Notes: a model not told the origin generated them from the letters alone. Shown: positions 15,430 through 23,993, counted from the first letter of the stretch. The stretch: 37,164 bases of DNA from Geobacteraceae bacterium (GCA_024641085.1 JAHEDT010000030.1:1-37164), one strand, 5' to 3'. Translations and numbers: made by a program.

Positions 15430-15454
15430 AGAATACAGAAGTCAGAATACAGAA
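15430..15454. repeat. Two direct repeats AGAATACAGAA spaced by GTC
   Basis: AGAATACAGAA occurs at 15430-15440 and again at 15444-15454, followed by a degenerate third start (AGAATATAG). The repeats lie just upstream of the HNH gene, in the 155-bp gap before trkA. A degenerate TGTGTCCTGTATTTCTG in the same gap resembles the complement. It looks like a short intergenic repeat family, but copies elsewhere cannot be seen here. Confidence 0.6.
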
Positions 15455-15577
15455 TATAGTAAAAAGCTTGGCCGCACATGGTTGCCAACACCGCGATTCT
15501 TGCCCGGCAAGAGGCTGGTGGAGGTGCTATCCTGTGTCCTGTATTTCTGCTTTCGTCTTTCAAACAAGGATGACTTG

Positions 15578-16930
15578 ATGAACATACTCATCGTCGGAGC
15601 CGGCCAGGTTGGCTACTTTCTCTGTGAGCGGTTGTCCCTGGAAGGGCACGAGGTTACCCTGATCGATCGCGACCAGGACAATCTCAATGCCGCCCAGGAC
15701 CGGCTCAACGTGCTTGGCATCCTCGGCAACGGGGCCAGTGCCGAAACCATGGAACAGGCCGGCATCAAGGACGCGGACATCGTCATGGCGGTCACCGATC
15801 TCGACGAGGTCAACATTCTGGCGTGCCTGCTGGCGCGGGAATACGGCGTCCGCAAGCGTATTGCACGCGTCAAGAGCATCGATTACCTGAGCCGCGGGGC
15901 AGTGCTCTCCAAGGACAAGCTCGGTATCGACCTGATGATCAATCCAGACGATGCCGTTGCCGACGAACTGGCCAACCTGGCTGGGCGGGCCGGGACTTTC
16001 GATGTCGCTGAATTCGTCGATGGTCAGATCCAGTTTCTCGGTTACCGCATCACCGAAGACAGCCCGTTGTGCGATTTGACCCTCAAGGAACTGGGAGAAA
16101 TTCGCGGCATGTACCGGTTCGTCGTCGTCGCGATTGCACGCCATGGCCACACCATCATCCCCCGCGGCGAAGACACCATCCAGGTTGGCGACAGCATCTT
16201 CATCTTCGCCCACAAGGAAGAGCTGCCTGCCATCCAGTACCTGTTGCAGATCAAGGAAGACAAGCGTCGGGGCGCCCGCAAGGCCTTCATTCTCGGCGGT
16301 GGGCGCATCGGCCTGCGCGTTGCCCGCAACCTGGAGCAGCGCGGCTTCATCGTCCGCCTGGTGGAACGCGACCAGGACCGCTGCGAGAAGCTCTCGGCCA
16401 ACCTGAAGAAGACCATGGTGATTCACGCCGAAGGGACCGACATCCGCGTCCTGCTCGACGAGGGGGTCGCGGATGCCGATATCTTCATCGCCGCCACCGA
16501 AAACGACGAAACCAACATCCTCTGTTCCCTTCTCTGCAGGCGTCATGGCACGAACCGCACGCTCTGCCTGGTGAATCGCCCGGAGTTCCTCGACCTGGCC
16601 CCGTCCCTGGGAGTTGACGCCTGTGTCTCGCCGCGCCTCGCCGCGGCGGGGGCCATTCTCAAGTTCGTCCGGCGGGGCAATGTCATCTCCCTGGCAACGA
16701 TCGAGGGCAGCAATTCGGAGGTCCTCGAGATCGAGGTAAAAACCGGCAGCATGCTGGTCAACACCCCGCTCAAGGAGCTGCACTTCCCGCGCGGCGCTAT
16801 CATCGGCGCCATTGTTCACCAGAAGGGCTATGAAATTCCTGATGGAGAGAGCCGCCTCAAGATCGGCGACCGCGTGCTGGTCTTTGCTCTGCCCGAGGCA
16901 CTGGCCAAGGTGGAAAGGTTCTTCGAATAG
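15578..16930 (+). CDS. trkA: Trk potassium uptake regulatory subunit TrkA
   Basis: A 450-residue peripheral membrane protein gating a TrkH channel. It has two tandem RCK units, each with a Rossmann NAD-binding domain followed by a TrkA_C domain. The first glycine motif is GAGQVG at residues 7-12, the second GGGRIG near residue 240. The duplicated form is typical of TrkA rather than KtrA. ATG 15578 is chosen because AAGGA lies seven bases upstream and MNILIVGAGQVG is the family N-terminus; the longer frame from 15482 would add a non-conserved leader. The trkH stop-start junction is immediate, so the pair is one transcript and translationally coupled. Confidence 0.95.
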   Translation: MNILIVGAGQVGYFLCERLSLEGHEVTLIDRDQDNLNAAQDRLNVLGILGNGASAETMEQAGIKDADIVMAVTDLDEVNILACLLAREYGVRKRIARVKSIDYLSRGAVLSKDKLGIDLMINPDDAVADELANLAGRAGTFDVAEFVDGQIQFLGYRITEDSPLCDLTLKELGEIRGMYRFVVVAIARHGHTIIPRGEDTIQVGDSIFIFAHKEELPAIQYLLQIKEDKRRGARKAFILGGGRIGLRVARNLEQRGFIVRLVERDQDRCEKLSANLKKTMVIHAEGTDIRVLLDEGVADADIFIAATENDETNILCSLLCRRHGTNRTLCLVNRPEFLDLAPSLGVDACVSPRLAAAGAILKFVRRGNVISLATIEGSNSEVLEIEVKTGSMLVNTPLKELHFPRGAIIGAIVHQKGYEIPDGESRLKIGDRVLVFALPEALAKVERFFE

Positions 16931-18373
16931 ATGAACATCACCCTGACCCTGCGTATTCTGGGCGCGCTTCTGCTCTTTTTGGCCATCGCCCTGCTTCTGC
17001 CGGTGCCCATTTCATGGCTCTATGGTGATGGGGCCGCCGCAGCCTTCATCCTCTCGGCCGTCATATCGGCAGCCTGCGGTGGCCTGCTGTACAGTCAGTT
17101 TCGTTCCGAAACCGATCTCTCGGTCCGCGAGGGCTTTGCCGTGGTCACCTTTGGCTGGACCTTCTTTGCCCTGTTCGGGGCCTTGCCATTTGTTTTTACC
17201 GGTGCGGTCCCCTCGTATATCAACGCTTTTTTCGAAACCATGAGCGGCTTCACCACCACCGGTTCGACGATTCTTACCGATATAGAGGCGTTGCCGCCAA
17301 GCCTGCTCCTGTGGCGTTCCCTCACCCAATGGCTGGGCGGCATGGGAATTATCGTGCTCTCCCTGGCGATCCTGCCGATGTTGGGTGTTGGCGGCATGCA
17401 GCTGTTCAAAGCCGAGGTCCCCGGACCGACTGCCGACCGCCTGAAGCCTCGCATCCAGGATACCGCCAAGCTGCTCTGGGGGGTTTACGTACTGCTCACC
17501 GGCGCCGAAGTGGTGCTGCTCATGGCTGGCGGCATGAGCCTCTTCGACAGCGTCAACCACTCCTTCGCCACCATGGCCACCGGCGGCTTTTCAACCCGCA
17601 ACGCCTCAGTAGCCGCCTATGGCAGCGCCTACATCGATTGGGTAATTACCGGCTTCATGTTCCTGGCGGGGGTCAACTTCTCCCTCCACTACCTCGCACT
17701 GCGCGGCAAGATCGGGGATTTTCTACGCAACGAGGAATTTCTCTTTTACACCGTCCTGGTCGTGGCCGGGACGTGCCTGATCGTCCTGCTCAATATGGGT
17801 GAGACCTACCCTGACTTTTTCGACAACCTGCGCTTCAGCGCTTTCCAGGTGGTGTCGATCATGACCACCACCGGTTTCGGTACCGCTGACTATGAGCTCT
17901 GGCCGGTGCTTTGCCAGTATCTGCTGGTCTTTTCCATGTTCATCGGCGGCTGCGCCGGCTCCACCGGAGGCGGCATCAAGGTCGCCCGCATCCTGCTCCT
18001 GTTCAAGCATGCCCAGGTTCAGGTCTTCCGCCTGATCCATCCACGCGCCGTGCGCCTGGTCAAGCTCGGCGAACGACCGGTGGACAAGGAAGTGATGCAG
18101 TCGATACTCGGCTTCTTCGCTCTCTACATGGGGGTCTTCGTCGCAGCCTCCTTCATCATGGCCGGGCTCGGCATGGATCTGCCTTCGGCCGGCGCTTCGG
18201 TGATCGCCACCCTGAGCAACATCGGCCCGGGACTCGGCTCGGTCGGACCGGTCGACAATTTCGCCCACGTCCCGGCTTTCGGCAAGCTGGTACTGGCCTT
18301 CTGCATGCTGTTGGGGCGCCTGGAGCTGTTCACCGTGCTGGTCCTGGTCTTTCCGAGTTTCTGGCGAAAATGA
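16931..18373 (+). CDS. trkH: Trk potassium channel subunit TrkH
   Basis: A 480-residue polytopic inner-membrane protein that conducts K+ under TrkA control. Its four pore loops are recognisable in order: SGFTTTGSTI, SFATMATGGFSTRNA, IMTTTGFGTADY and LSNIGPGLGSVG. GGCAGSTGGGIKVARI marks the conserved segment of the third repeat. The N-terminus begins with hydrophobic helices from residue 7. The ATG follows the trkA stop with no gap. The length and the SNIGPG motif place it with TrkH rather than KtrB, which is encoded separately on the opposite strand at 20082-21464. Confidence 0.94.
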   Translation: MNITLTLRILGALLLFLAIALLLPVPISWLYGDGAAAAFILSAVISAACGGLLYSQFRSETDLSVREGFAVVTFGWTFFALFGALPFVFTGAVPSYINAFFETMSGFTTTGSTILTDIEALPPSLLLWRSLTQWLGGMGIIVLSLAILPMLGVGGMQLFKAEVPGPTADRLKPRIQDTAKLLWGVYVLLTGAEVVLLMAGGMSLFDSVNHSFATMATGGFSTRNASVAAYGSAYIDWVITGFMFLAGVNFSLHYLALRGKIGDFLRNEEFLFYTVLVVAGTCLIVLLNMGETYPDFFDNLRFSAFQVVSIMTTTGFGTADYELWPVLCQYLLVFSMFIGGCAGSTGGGIKVARILLLFKHAQVQVFRLIHPRAVRLVKLGERPVDKEVMQSILGFFALYMGVFVAASFIMAGLGMDLPSAGASVIATLSNIGPGLGSVGPVDNFAHVPAFGKLVLAFCMLLGRLELFTVLVLVFPSFWRK

Positions 18374-18380
18374 CCCTGCC

Positions 18381-19253
18381 ATGTCGACCGGACCTGAAGC
18401 CGTCCGCGGCAAATGGCCGCCCTTACGACTTTTCATCTACCTGCTTGCCGCACTGATTTTTGCCATGCCTGTCCGAACAGCCCTCGAACATCACTTTCTC
18501 TACTTCCCCGAATCCCGCCACGCGGCGACCCCGGCGGATGTGGGGCTGGCCTACGAAACGATCGATTTCCCGGCCGCCGACGGGACCCGGCTGAGCGGCT
18601 GGCTGATTCCGGGACGGCCCGGCGCGCCAGTGGTGCTGTTCTGCATGGGCAATGCCGGCAACATCTCCCACCGACTGGACACGCTGCAGTTGCTCCATGG
18701 CCTGGGTGTCGCCGTGTTTATTTTCGATTACCGGGGGTATGGAACGAGTGCGGGGACAACGAGTGAAGCCGGGACCTACGATGATATCGCCGGTGCCATG
18801 GAGCTGCTGCACAGGCGCGGCTGGCCGCAGCAGCAGACGATTATCTTCGGCCGCTCGCTGGGTGCTGCAGTTGGCCTCGAAGCCGCCCTGCACGCCCCGC
18901 CGGCAGGCTTGATCATGGAGTCGGCGTTTACCTCGATCGCCGCCTTGGGCCACCACCACTACCCACTGCTGAACCTGCTGCTCGGCTGGCTGATCGGAGC
19001 AAAGTACGACAACCTGGCAAAGATCTCCCGGCTGCAGAGCCCCCTCCTGCTGATCCACGGCAAGAGCGACACCATCTGCCCGCCGTTCATGGCCGAGGAG
19101 CTTATGACAAGGGCGCCCAGGGACAAGCAGATACTCTGGATTCCAGGGGCCGATCACAACGATGGCTTCGTCGTCGGAGGGGAACCCTACCGGAACGCTT
19201 TGCGCCAGGGCATCACGCGCTGGACCGGGTTCCCAGCCAACGGCAACCAGTAA
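18381..19253 (+). CDS. Membrane-anchored alpha/beta hydrolase (BEM46/YfhR type)
   Basis: A 290-residue serine hydrolase with an N-terminal hydrophobic anchor (about residues 15-32, LRLFIYLLAALIFAMPV). FLYFPESRHAATPADVGL is typical of the BEM46/YfhR group. The triad can be read: S159 in FGRSLGAA, D230 in GKSDTICP and H259 in PGADHNDGF. An oxyanion-type FCMGNAGNISHRLD segment lies near residue 85. Substrates of this group are mostly unknown. The gene starts 7 bp after trkH and probably shares its transcript, but I see no functional reason for the pairing. No terminator with a T-run was seen in the 148-bp convergent gap downstream. Confidence 0.88.
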   Translation: MSTGPEAVRGKWPPLRLFIYLLAALIFAMPVRTALEHHFLYFPESRHAATPADVGLAYETIDFPAADGTRLSGWLIPGRPGAPVVLFCMGNAGNISHRLDTLQLLHGLGVAVFIFDYRGYGTSAGTTSEAGTYDDIAGAMELLHRRGWPQQQTIIFGRSLGAAVGLEAALHAPPAGLIMESAFTSIAALGHHHYPLLNLLLGWLIGAKYDNLAKISRLQSPLLLIHGKSDTICPPFMAEELMTRAPRDKQILWIPGADHNDGFVVGGEPYRNALRQGITRWTGFPANGNQ

Positions 19254-19401
19254 ACCGCCAAGCGGGAGACAACCCCAATCCCAATCAACAAAGCTCTTGA
19301 CGCAAAGGGAGCAGGCCCGCCGCTCAGGACAACCTGCCATTCCATTCAGCAGCCCGATGTGCAACTGCGCTCACCCGGCCCACTCAGCAGGCTGGTCAGC
19401 T

Positions 19402-20064
19402 TTATTTCTGTTTCCGCAGAGCCTTGTCAATATCCTCGGTTTTGCCGATAAGGACCAGGACGTCGCTGTCCTTGATCAGGTAAGACGGCGGCGGTGCCGG
19501 CAGGAACTGGTCGGTCAGGATATCCTTGATGGCGATCACTGTGACATTGAATTTTTTTCTCAGGTCCAGCTCGACCAGGGTTTTGCCGATGAAATGTTTC
19601 GGCGGATCGGTTTCAGAGAGGGAGTATTCCTCGGCGAGTGGAATGAACTCGAGGATGTTCGGACTCGACAAGTTGTGGGCGATTCTCCTGGCCATATCCT
19701 TCTCGGGGAAAATGATATCGGTCGCGCCGACCCGTTCAAGAATCCGTCCGTGATCTTCGTTGACCGCCTTGACCAGAATGCGCCGCACCTTCAATTCCTT
19801 GGCATACAGGGTAATCAGGGTCGAAAGGTGTGAGCGGTCCCCGGTGGAGACCACGACGGCATCCATCTCCGCGAGCCCCTGGGCACTTAAGAACTCCTTG
19901 TTGCCCGCATCGCCCAAAATCGCGTAAGCGCAGATGTCCTTGACGGCCTGGACCTTCTCCTTGTCGGAGTCGATGGTGATGATTTCATGCCCGGCCTGAT
20001 AGAGGGCGGCGGTTATATGAAATCCGAAGTTGCCCAAGCCGATCACGCAGAATTTCTTCTTCAT
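19402..20064 (-). CDS. ktrA: KtrA-type potassium uptake regulatory protein (single RCK)
   Basis: A 220-residue cytoplasmic RCK protein: a TrkA_N Rossmann domain with G9-LGNFG followed by a TrkA_C domain (about 140-215). It has only one RCK unit, as in KtrA, unlike the 450-residue TrkA at 15578. Start ATG 20064 has GGAGGAG (20078-20072 on this strand) at good spacing; open frame upstream of it lies inside ktrB and is ignored. It follows the KtrB gene by 17 bp, so the pair is one operon. Nucleotide binding would control the KtrB channel. Confidence 0.93.
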   Translation of the reverse strand: MKKKFCVIGLGNFGFHITAALYQAGHEIITIDSDKEKVQAVKDICAYAILGDAGNKEFLSAQGLAEMDAVVVSTGDRSHLSTLITLYAKELKVRRILVKAVNEDHGRILERVGATDIIFPEKDMARRIAHNLSSPNILEFIPLAEEYSLSETDPPKHFIGKTLVELDLRKKFNVTVIAIKDILTDQFLPAPPPSYLIKDSDVLVLIGKTEDIDKALRKQK

Positions 20065-20081
20065 AAGGTGTCTCCTCCGGT

Positions 20082-21464
20082 TTACCCGATCATGATATTT
20101 TCTTCGGCGTACTGGGTTGCATGACGGCGCATTCTCCCGGCGATGGCGAACGCCACGGTCAGAAGGCCGACCCTGCCTGCGAACATCAAGAGGATGATGA
20201 TCCACTTGCCCAAAACGCTCAATTTGGCCGTCGCGCCGATCGACAGACCGACGGTCCCGAACGCTGAGAAGGTTTCAAAGAGGTAACTCAGGAACTCCCG
20301 CTTGTTTTCATGCGCAATATCGGGCGCCTGGACGATCAGCAGGCCAAACAGGGCAATCCCGATCAGAATGCTGGCCAAAATCACCAGCGCCAGAGCCTTG
20401 GTGATGACATCCGTGGGGATGGTCCGCCGGAAAATATTGGTATGAGGACTCCCCTTGAGACGGCTGTAGAAGATCGCTAAGAACAGCGCCAGGCTGGTGG
20501 TCTTGACACCCCCGCCCGCAGACCCCGGGGAAGCGCCGACGAACATCAGGAAAATCATCAGGAACAGCGTTGGTGCACGGAGCACATTCAGGTCGATGGT
20601 GTTGAACCCGGCGGTCCTGGCTGTCACCGATTGGAAGAGCGCCGTCCACACCCCTTCCATCAGAGGCCTCCCGGCCAGGGCACCGTGCATTTCAAGCCAG
20701 CCGATCACCACCGCCCCATAAACAATCAGGCAACCGGAGGTGACCAGAACGATCTTGGTATGCAGGGACAGTTTCACCTTCTGCTTTCTATGTCGGACAC
20801 GGATTCGGCCCACCTGGAGCAATTCCCGAATCACCAGGAAACCGATTCCACCCAGGGTAATCAAGGCCATGATGGTCACGTTGACCAGGGAATCGTTGCG
20901 GAAGCCAACCAGGTTATCGGGGAAGAGGGAAAACCCGGCGTTGCAAAAAGCGGAAATGGAGTGGAAGACCGCTGAGTAGAGACCGGGCCAAAACCCGAGT
21001 TGCGGAATGAAGGCCGCCGACAGCAGAACGGTTCCGACCACTTCGATGATCAAGGTCATGATGACGATGTCATTGATCAGTTCGCGCCACGAACTGATCG
21101 GCGTGTGCATCAGCGTCTCGTTGATGATCCAGCGGCCGCGGGCACTGACCCCGACCCGCAGGTAAATGAACAGGTAGACCGAGAATGTCGTGATACCCAG
21201 CCCGCCGATCTGAATCAGCAACAGGACCACGCCCTGACCGAACAGGCTCAGCCTGGTTCCAGTATCAACCACCACCAGACCGGTGACACACTGTGCGGAG
21301 GTCGCGGTAAACAAGGCGTCCAGGAAGGACAGCGGACTGCCGTTGGCCGCCATTGGCGTCGCCAGCAACACGGCCCCCGTCAGAATAGCCAGGGCATAGG
21401 AAAACATCAGGGCTTGTGCAGGAGAGAACGCTTTAACCCTCATTAAAACCGTGCGCATACTCAT
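20082..21464 (-). CDS. ktrB: KtrB-type potassium channel subunit
   Basis: A 460-residue polytopic membrane protein of the Ktr/Trk/HKT superfamily. Pore loops appear as TATSAQCVTGLVVVDTG (the CVTGLVVVDTG form is characteristic of KtrB), SISAFCNAGFSLFPDNL, SVTARTAGFNTIDL and FSAFGTVGLSIG. GASPGSAGGGVKTT is the conserved third-repeat segment. The ATG at 21464 is tentative; ATG 21458 is in frame and neither has a strong Shine-Dalgarno. It is the promoter-proximal gene of the ktrBA pair. It opens into the long gene-free gap at 21465-21957, which should hold its promoter, although I found no convincing hexamers. Confidence 0.93.
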   Translation of the reverse strand: MSMRTVLMRVKAFSPAQALMFSYALAILTGAVLLATPMAANGSPLSFLDALFTATSAQCVTGLVVVDTGTRLSLFGQGVVLLLIQIGGLGITTFSVYLFIYLRVGVSARGRWIINETLMHTPISSWRELINDIVIMTLIIEVVGTVLLSAAFIPQLGFWPGLYSAVFHSISAFCNAGFSLFPDNLVGFRNDSLVNVTIMALITLGGIGFLVIRELLQVGRIRVRHRKQKVKLSLHTKIVLVTSGCLIVYGAVVIGWLEMHGALAGRPLMEGVWTALFQSVTARTAGFNTIDLNVLRAPTLFLMIFLMFVGASPGSAGGGVKTTSLALFLAIFYSRLKGSPHTNIFRRTIPTDVITKALALVILASILIGIALFGLLIVQAPDIAHENKREFLSYLFETFSAFGTVGLSIGATAKLSVLGKWIIILLMFAGRVGLLTVAFAIAGRMRRHATQYAEENIMIG

Positions 21465-21957
21465 CTTTGCTTCAAGGCTTTCTCTTGACGCAACAGGTTA
21501 TCGATGCCGGGAGGATGACCACTGCGCAAAAACCTCCCCAAGGATCATGATAAATATACCAGCTTCTGGGGCCCGAAGCACTCATGCTCATGAGTTTAAA
21601 CATCCTCACCCCTGCCCCCAAACCCTGCAGACCACCGCCCGGGGCATCTGGCCGGCATTGTAAATTAGGAGCGACGGCCCAGGCTCCGGCGCGGGCTCAT
21701 GGGACTTCAGGCAGGGGGCATCCAGGGCAACCGGCACCTCGACCAGAGGCACTGAAGGCGCACAAAAAATGGCCCCCATCCAATGGATGGGGGCCCCCCT
21801 GTCGAACAAATAACAATCCCTCTCTTCGTATCAATCAGCAAGCCTGCAAACACAAGCGATATTTGTTGCGGTTATGATACACAAGCCCTCTCACAAATTT
21901 CTCACAGCGCTTGTGTACGGCAGCAACCATCACGTCCTGGTCAGTGACCAGTCTTTT
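21465..21957. other. Gene-free gap of about 490 bp with structured elements
   Basis: No convincing protein gene is present on either strand. Part of it must hold the ktrB promoter, but hexamers are poor. From 21763 to 21958 it holds a strong minus-strand terminator, then inverted repeats and a plus-strand terminator-like hairpin. In detail: GTATCA (21828-21833) can pair with TGATAC (21875-21880). CGCTTGTGT (21908-21916) can pair with ACACAAGCG (21850-21858) or ACACAAGC (21879-21886). This suggests a structured RNA, either a free plus-strand RNA or the 3' untranslated region of the response regulator transcript. The 21465-21760 part shows nothing else I can support. Confidence 0.45.
21763..21795 (-). 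terminator. Strong rho-independent terminator of the degP-to-regulator operon
   Basis: GGCCCCCATCC (21771-21781) and GGATGGGGGCC (21785-21795) form a perfect 11-bp stem with a 3-base AAT/ATT loop. Read on the minus strand, the stem is followed by A and then TTTTTT (21769-21764). It lies about 160 bp past the stop of the BTAD response regulator gene. The plus strand lacks a T-run after the stem, so termination is one-directional. Confidence 0.85.
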
Positions 21958-21958
21958 T
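21937..21958 (+). terminator. Terminator-like hairpin on the plus strand, in the gap
   Basis: CTGGTC and GACCAG enclose AGT (21937-21951) and are followed by TCTTTTT ending at 21958. On the plus strand this is a short rho-independent terminator shape. No annotated plus-strand gene precedes it. The T-run overlaps the stop codon of the convergent response regulator gene. It may also be just an operator-like palindrome. Confidence 0.4.
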
Positions 21959-23172
21959 CAGGCCCCGGCCAGCCAGCCCTTCGGCAGGGAGATCCTGGCA
22001 AAATCATCTAGCGCTTCCTGCACCTCATCTCCGTTGAAGCCTTCCCTGATCAGGGCTTCAGTGTATTGCTTGAGCGCCTGTTTGGCCTGACCGGGATTGT
22101 CTTCCGCCAGGCACAACTGGTAGAGCAGCCGGGAGACACTGTCGTTAGCGGGGTCGTAGCGCAGGGCCCCGCGCAACAGCTTGGCGGCTGGCTGGTAGCG
22201 CTTGCTCTCAGCGAGCAGGCGGGCAAAGGTCAGGCTGGTCTCCAGGTAAAGCTGCTCCATGTCGTTCTGAAACACTGAAGCCGCGTCAACGCCAAAGCCT
22301 CCCGGCAAAAAGGTGCCCTGCCAGAGGCTGAACGCCGAGGAAAAAGTGATTTCCGCCGGCCAGAAATCGCCGGCCGCAACCTGCTGGTTCCCCTTGCGGG
22401 CCAGGCGGCGAAACTCATGGCAGTCAATCCGGGCATTTTCCAGGAAGAGATAGCCACGCTTGACCACCAGGTACTTTTTACTGTCGATCGGTTCAAGGAC
22501 CTGATCAAGCGTGCGCCGCACGCGTGACAGGAGGGAGTCAAAGCTCGAGCGAGCCCTGCTTGGCGGGCTGTCCGGCCAGAGTGCCAGTTGGACCTCGTCC
22601 TGGGAGACCTTGCCGTCAGGTGCAGCCAGCAGCATGGCCATGAGCTGGCGTTGCGCCGGGCTGAACTCCTCGTCCCAGGAGAGCCGATGATCGTCAATGA
22701 GCAATTCACATTTGCCAAGGGATTTGATGATGAGCTTTGGCGTGTCGATCTCTCCGGCGGGCATGGCTCCTGGATCAGGCGCCGCTGTCTCGCGACTTCT
22801 GCCGCGGCGCAAGAGTGTTTTGACACGCGCCAACAACAGTTTCGGCGAGAAAGGCTTCGTCATGTAGTCGTCGGCACCGACCTCCAGTCCGGCGACAATA
22901 TCATCTTCTTCGGTTTTTCCGGTCAGCATGAGGACCGGTAGTTTGCTCATCCATGGATCCTGACGAACGGCACGGCAGACATCCAACCCGTTCATCTCCG
23001 GGAGGTTGAGGTCGAGGACGATCACATCCGGTGGATCCTCCTCGATCTGCTGCAGGGCAGCTTCACCGCTCTGAACAACCGAAGTCCGGTATCCGGCTTT
23101 GTCCAGGCAGGAAAAAAGCAACTCGCAAACGCTGGGATCGTCTTCGACAATCAGGACATATGCCCTGTCCAT
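21958..23172 (-). CDS. Response regulator with winged-helix and BTAD domains
   Basis: A 404-residue regulator in three parts. The receiver (1-120) has E10-D11-D12, phospho-acceptor D54 in VIVLDLNLPEMNG, T84 and K106 (YMTKPF). An OmpR/SARP-like winged helix follows at about 145-245, with a FSPAQRQLMAMLL start and YLVVKRGYLFLE at the wing. A BTAD-type helical domain (about 255-390) starts at ARIDCHEFRRLARKG and ends with TPR-like repeats (YQPAAKLLRGALRYDPANDS). BTAD domains are best known from actinobacterial SARP activators. ATG 23172 is used because the receiver begins right after it; GAGAGG lies about 10 bases upstream. The frame extends to 23289 but overlaps the next gene. It ends the degP-rluD-pgeF operon, with no kinase adjacent. 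Confidence 0.9.
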   Translation of the reverse strand: MDRAYVLIVEDDPSVCELLFSCLDKAGYRTSVVQSGEAALQQIEEDPPDVIVLDLNLPEMNGLDVCRAVRQDPWMSKLPVLMLTGKTEEDDIVAGLEVGADDYMTKPFSPKLLLARVKTLLRRGRSRETAAPDPGAMPAGEIDTPKLIIKSLGKCELLIDDHRLSWDEEFSPAQRQLMAMLLAAPDGKVSQDEVQLALWPDSPPSRARSSFDSLLSRVRRTLDQVLEPIDSKKYLVVKRGYLFLENARIDCHEFRRLARKGNQQVAAGDFWPAEITFSSAFSLWQGTFLPGGFGVDAASVFQNDMEQLYLETSLTFARLLAESKRYQPAAKLLRGALRYDPANDSVSRLLYQLCLAEDNPGQAKQALKQYTEALIREGFNGDEVQEALDDFARISLPKGWLAGA

Positions 23173-23198
23173 GAGAATACGGACCTCTCGTAAAAAAG

Positions 23199-23993
23199 TT
23201 AGCGCAGCAAAGCGAAGCCCATCTGGCGACCTGTTCTGCCATGATCGCGCCGATAGGAAAAAAATGTCTCCTTGTGACAGCAGGTACATTCCTTGACGAT
23301 GTCAGCCGCGGTCCGTTCGACACCGGCCTCATCAAGCTGGAGCAGAGTGCTCTGCTGCAAATCCAGCTGCCAGTGGCCAAGACTGGTCTCCGTGGCAATT
23401 CTACCCCACTGGTCGGTCCCCTGGCGAAAGGCGTCGCGCACCGGGCGGTCGACCTCGTAACTGTGAGCGGCGATTCCAGGACCGATCGATGCACAGAGAT
23501 TCCCCGGCAGGCAGCCAAAAATCTCCTGCATTGCTCTCACTGTCCGCCCAAGCAGGCCGGCGGCAGTGCCGCGCCAGCCGAGATGGATGACCGCGGCGAC
23601 ATGTTTTTGCCGGTCGTAAAGGATGACCGGGAAACAATCGGCAACCAGGATACCGATCAGGATATTGTGCTGGTTGGTGATAATTGCATCGCTATTGACG
23701 CGCTGGAAATGGGACACTTCGGGATTGGGCTGGTCGATCACCAGTATTTCACTGCCGTGAACCTGATTGACCGTCAAAAGCAGGTGTGGCTCCAGTTCAA
23801 AAGCCCTGGCGACGGCAGCCCGGTTGGCGTCCACCTGCGACGGCTGGTCACCGGAATTGAAACCGAGATTGAGCGAGTTGAAAGGTGGCCGGCTGCTGCC
23901 CCCATTACGGGTGGTGAATCCGCACACCAGGTTGTCCCGGTCCGCCCAGGCCGGCTGCAGGTAATGAATTTTGCCCTGTTTAACTGTTTTCAT
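23199..23993 (-). CDS. pgeF: PgeF/YfiH-type multicopper-oxidase-fold (laccase domain) protein
   Basis: A 264-residue DUF152/YfiH-family protein. Conserved motifs are TTRNGGSS, NQVHGSEI, VADCFPVI, IHLGWRGT and a C-terminal cysteine pair in ECTCCHKETFFSYRRD, which supply the metal-binding histidine/cysteine sites. E. coli YfiH (PgeF) is reported to remove wrongly incorporated L-serine from peptidoglycan precursors; older annotations say polyphenol oxidase or laccase, and some relatives act as purine-nucleoside enzymes. ATG 23993 overlaps the end of rluD by 14 bp, so translation is coupled; the rluD-yfiH pairing is common in bacteria and supports the call. Confidence 0.92.
   Translation of the reverse strand: MKTVKQGKIHYLQPAWADRDNLVCGFTTRNGGSSRPPFNSLNLGFNSGDQPSQVDANRAAVARAFELEPHLLLTVNQVHGSEILVIDQPNPEVSHFQRVNSDAIITNQHNILIGILVADCFPVILYDRQKHVAAVIHLGWRGTAAGLLGRTVRAMQEIFGCLPGNLCASIGPGIAAHSYEVDRPVRDAFRQGTDQWGRIATETSLGHWQLDLQQSTLLQLDEAGVERTAADIVKECTCCHKETFFSYRRDHGRTGRQMGFALLR

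Noticed and set aside
15560-16819. Open frame of about 420 codons antisense to trkA
   Set aside because: Its composition mirrors the reverse complement of trkA codons, and it shows no family motif.
19300-19345. GACGCAAAG followed by GC-rich sequence, resembling part of a GEMM (cyclic-di-GMP) riboswitch
   Set aside because: The upstream AGGCAAACC-like half and the helix layout are missing, and it lies between two convergent gene ends rather than in a leader.
21606-21809. Open frame of 67 codons on the minus strand in the gene-free gap
   Set aside because: It runs through the terminator stem, lacks a ribosome site and shows no protein-like pattern.
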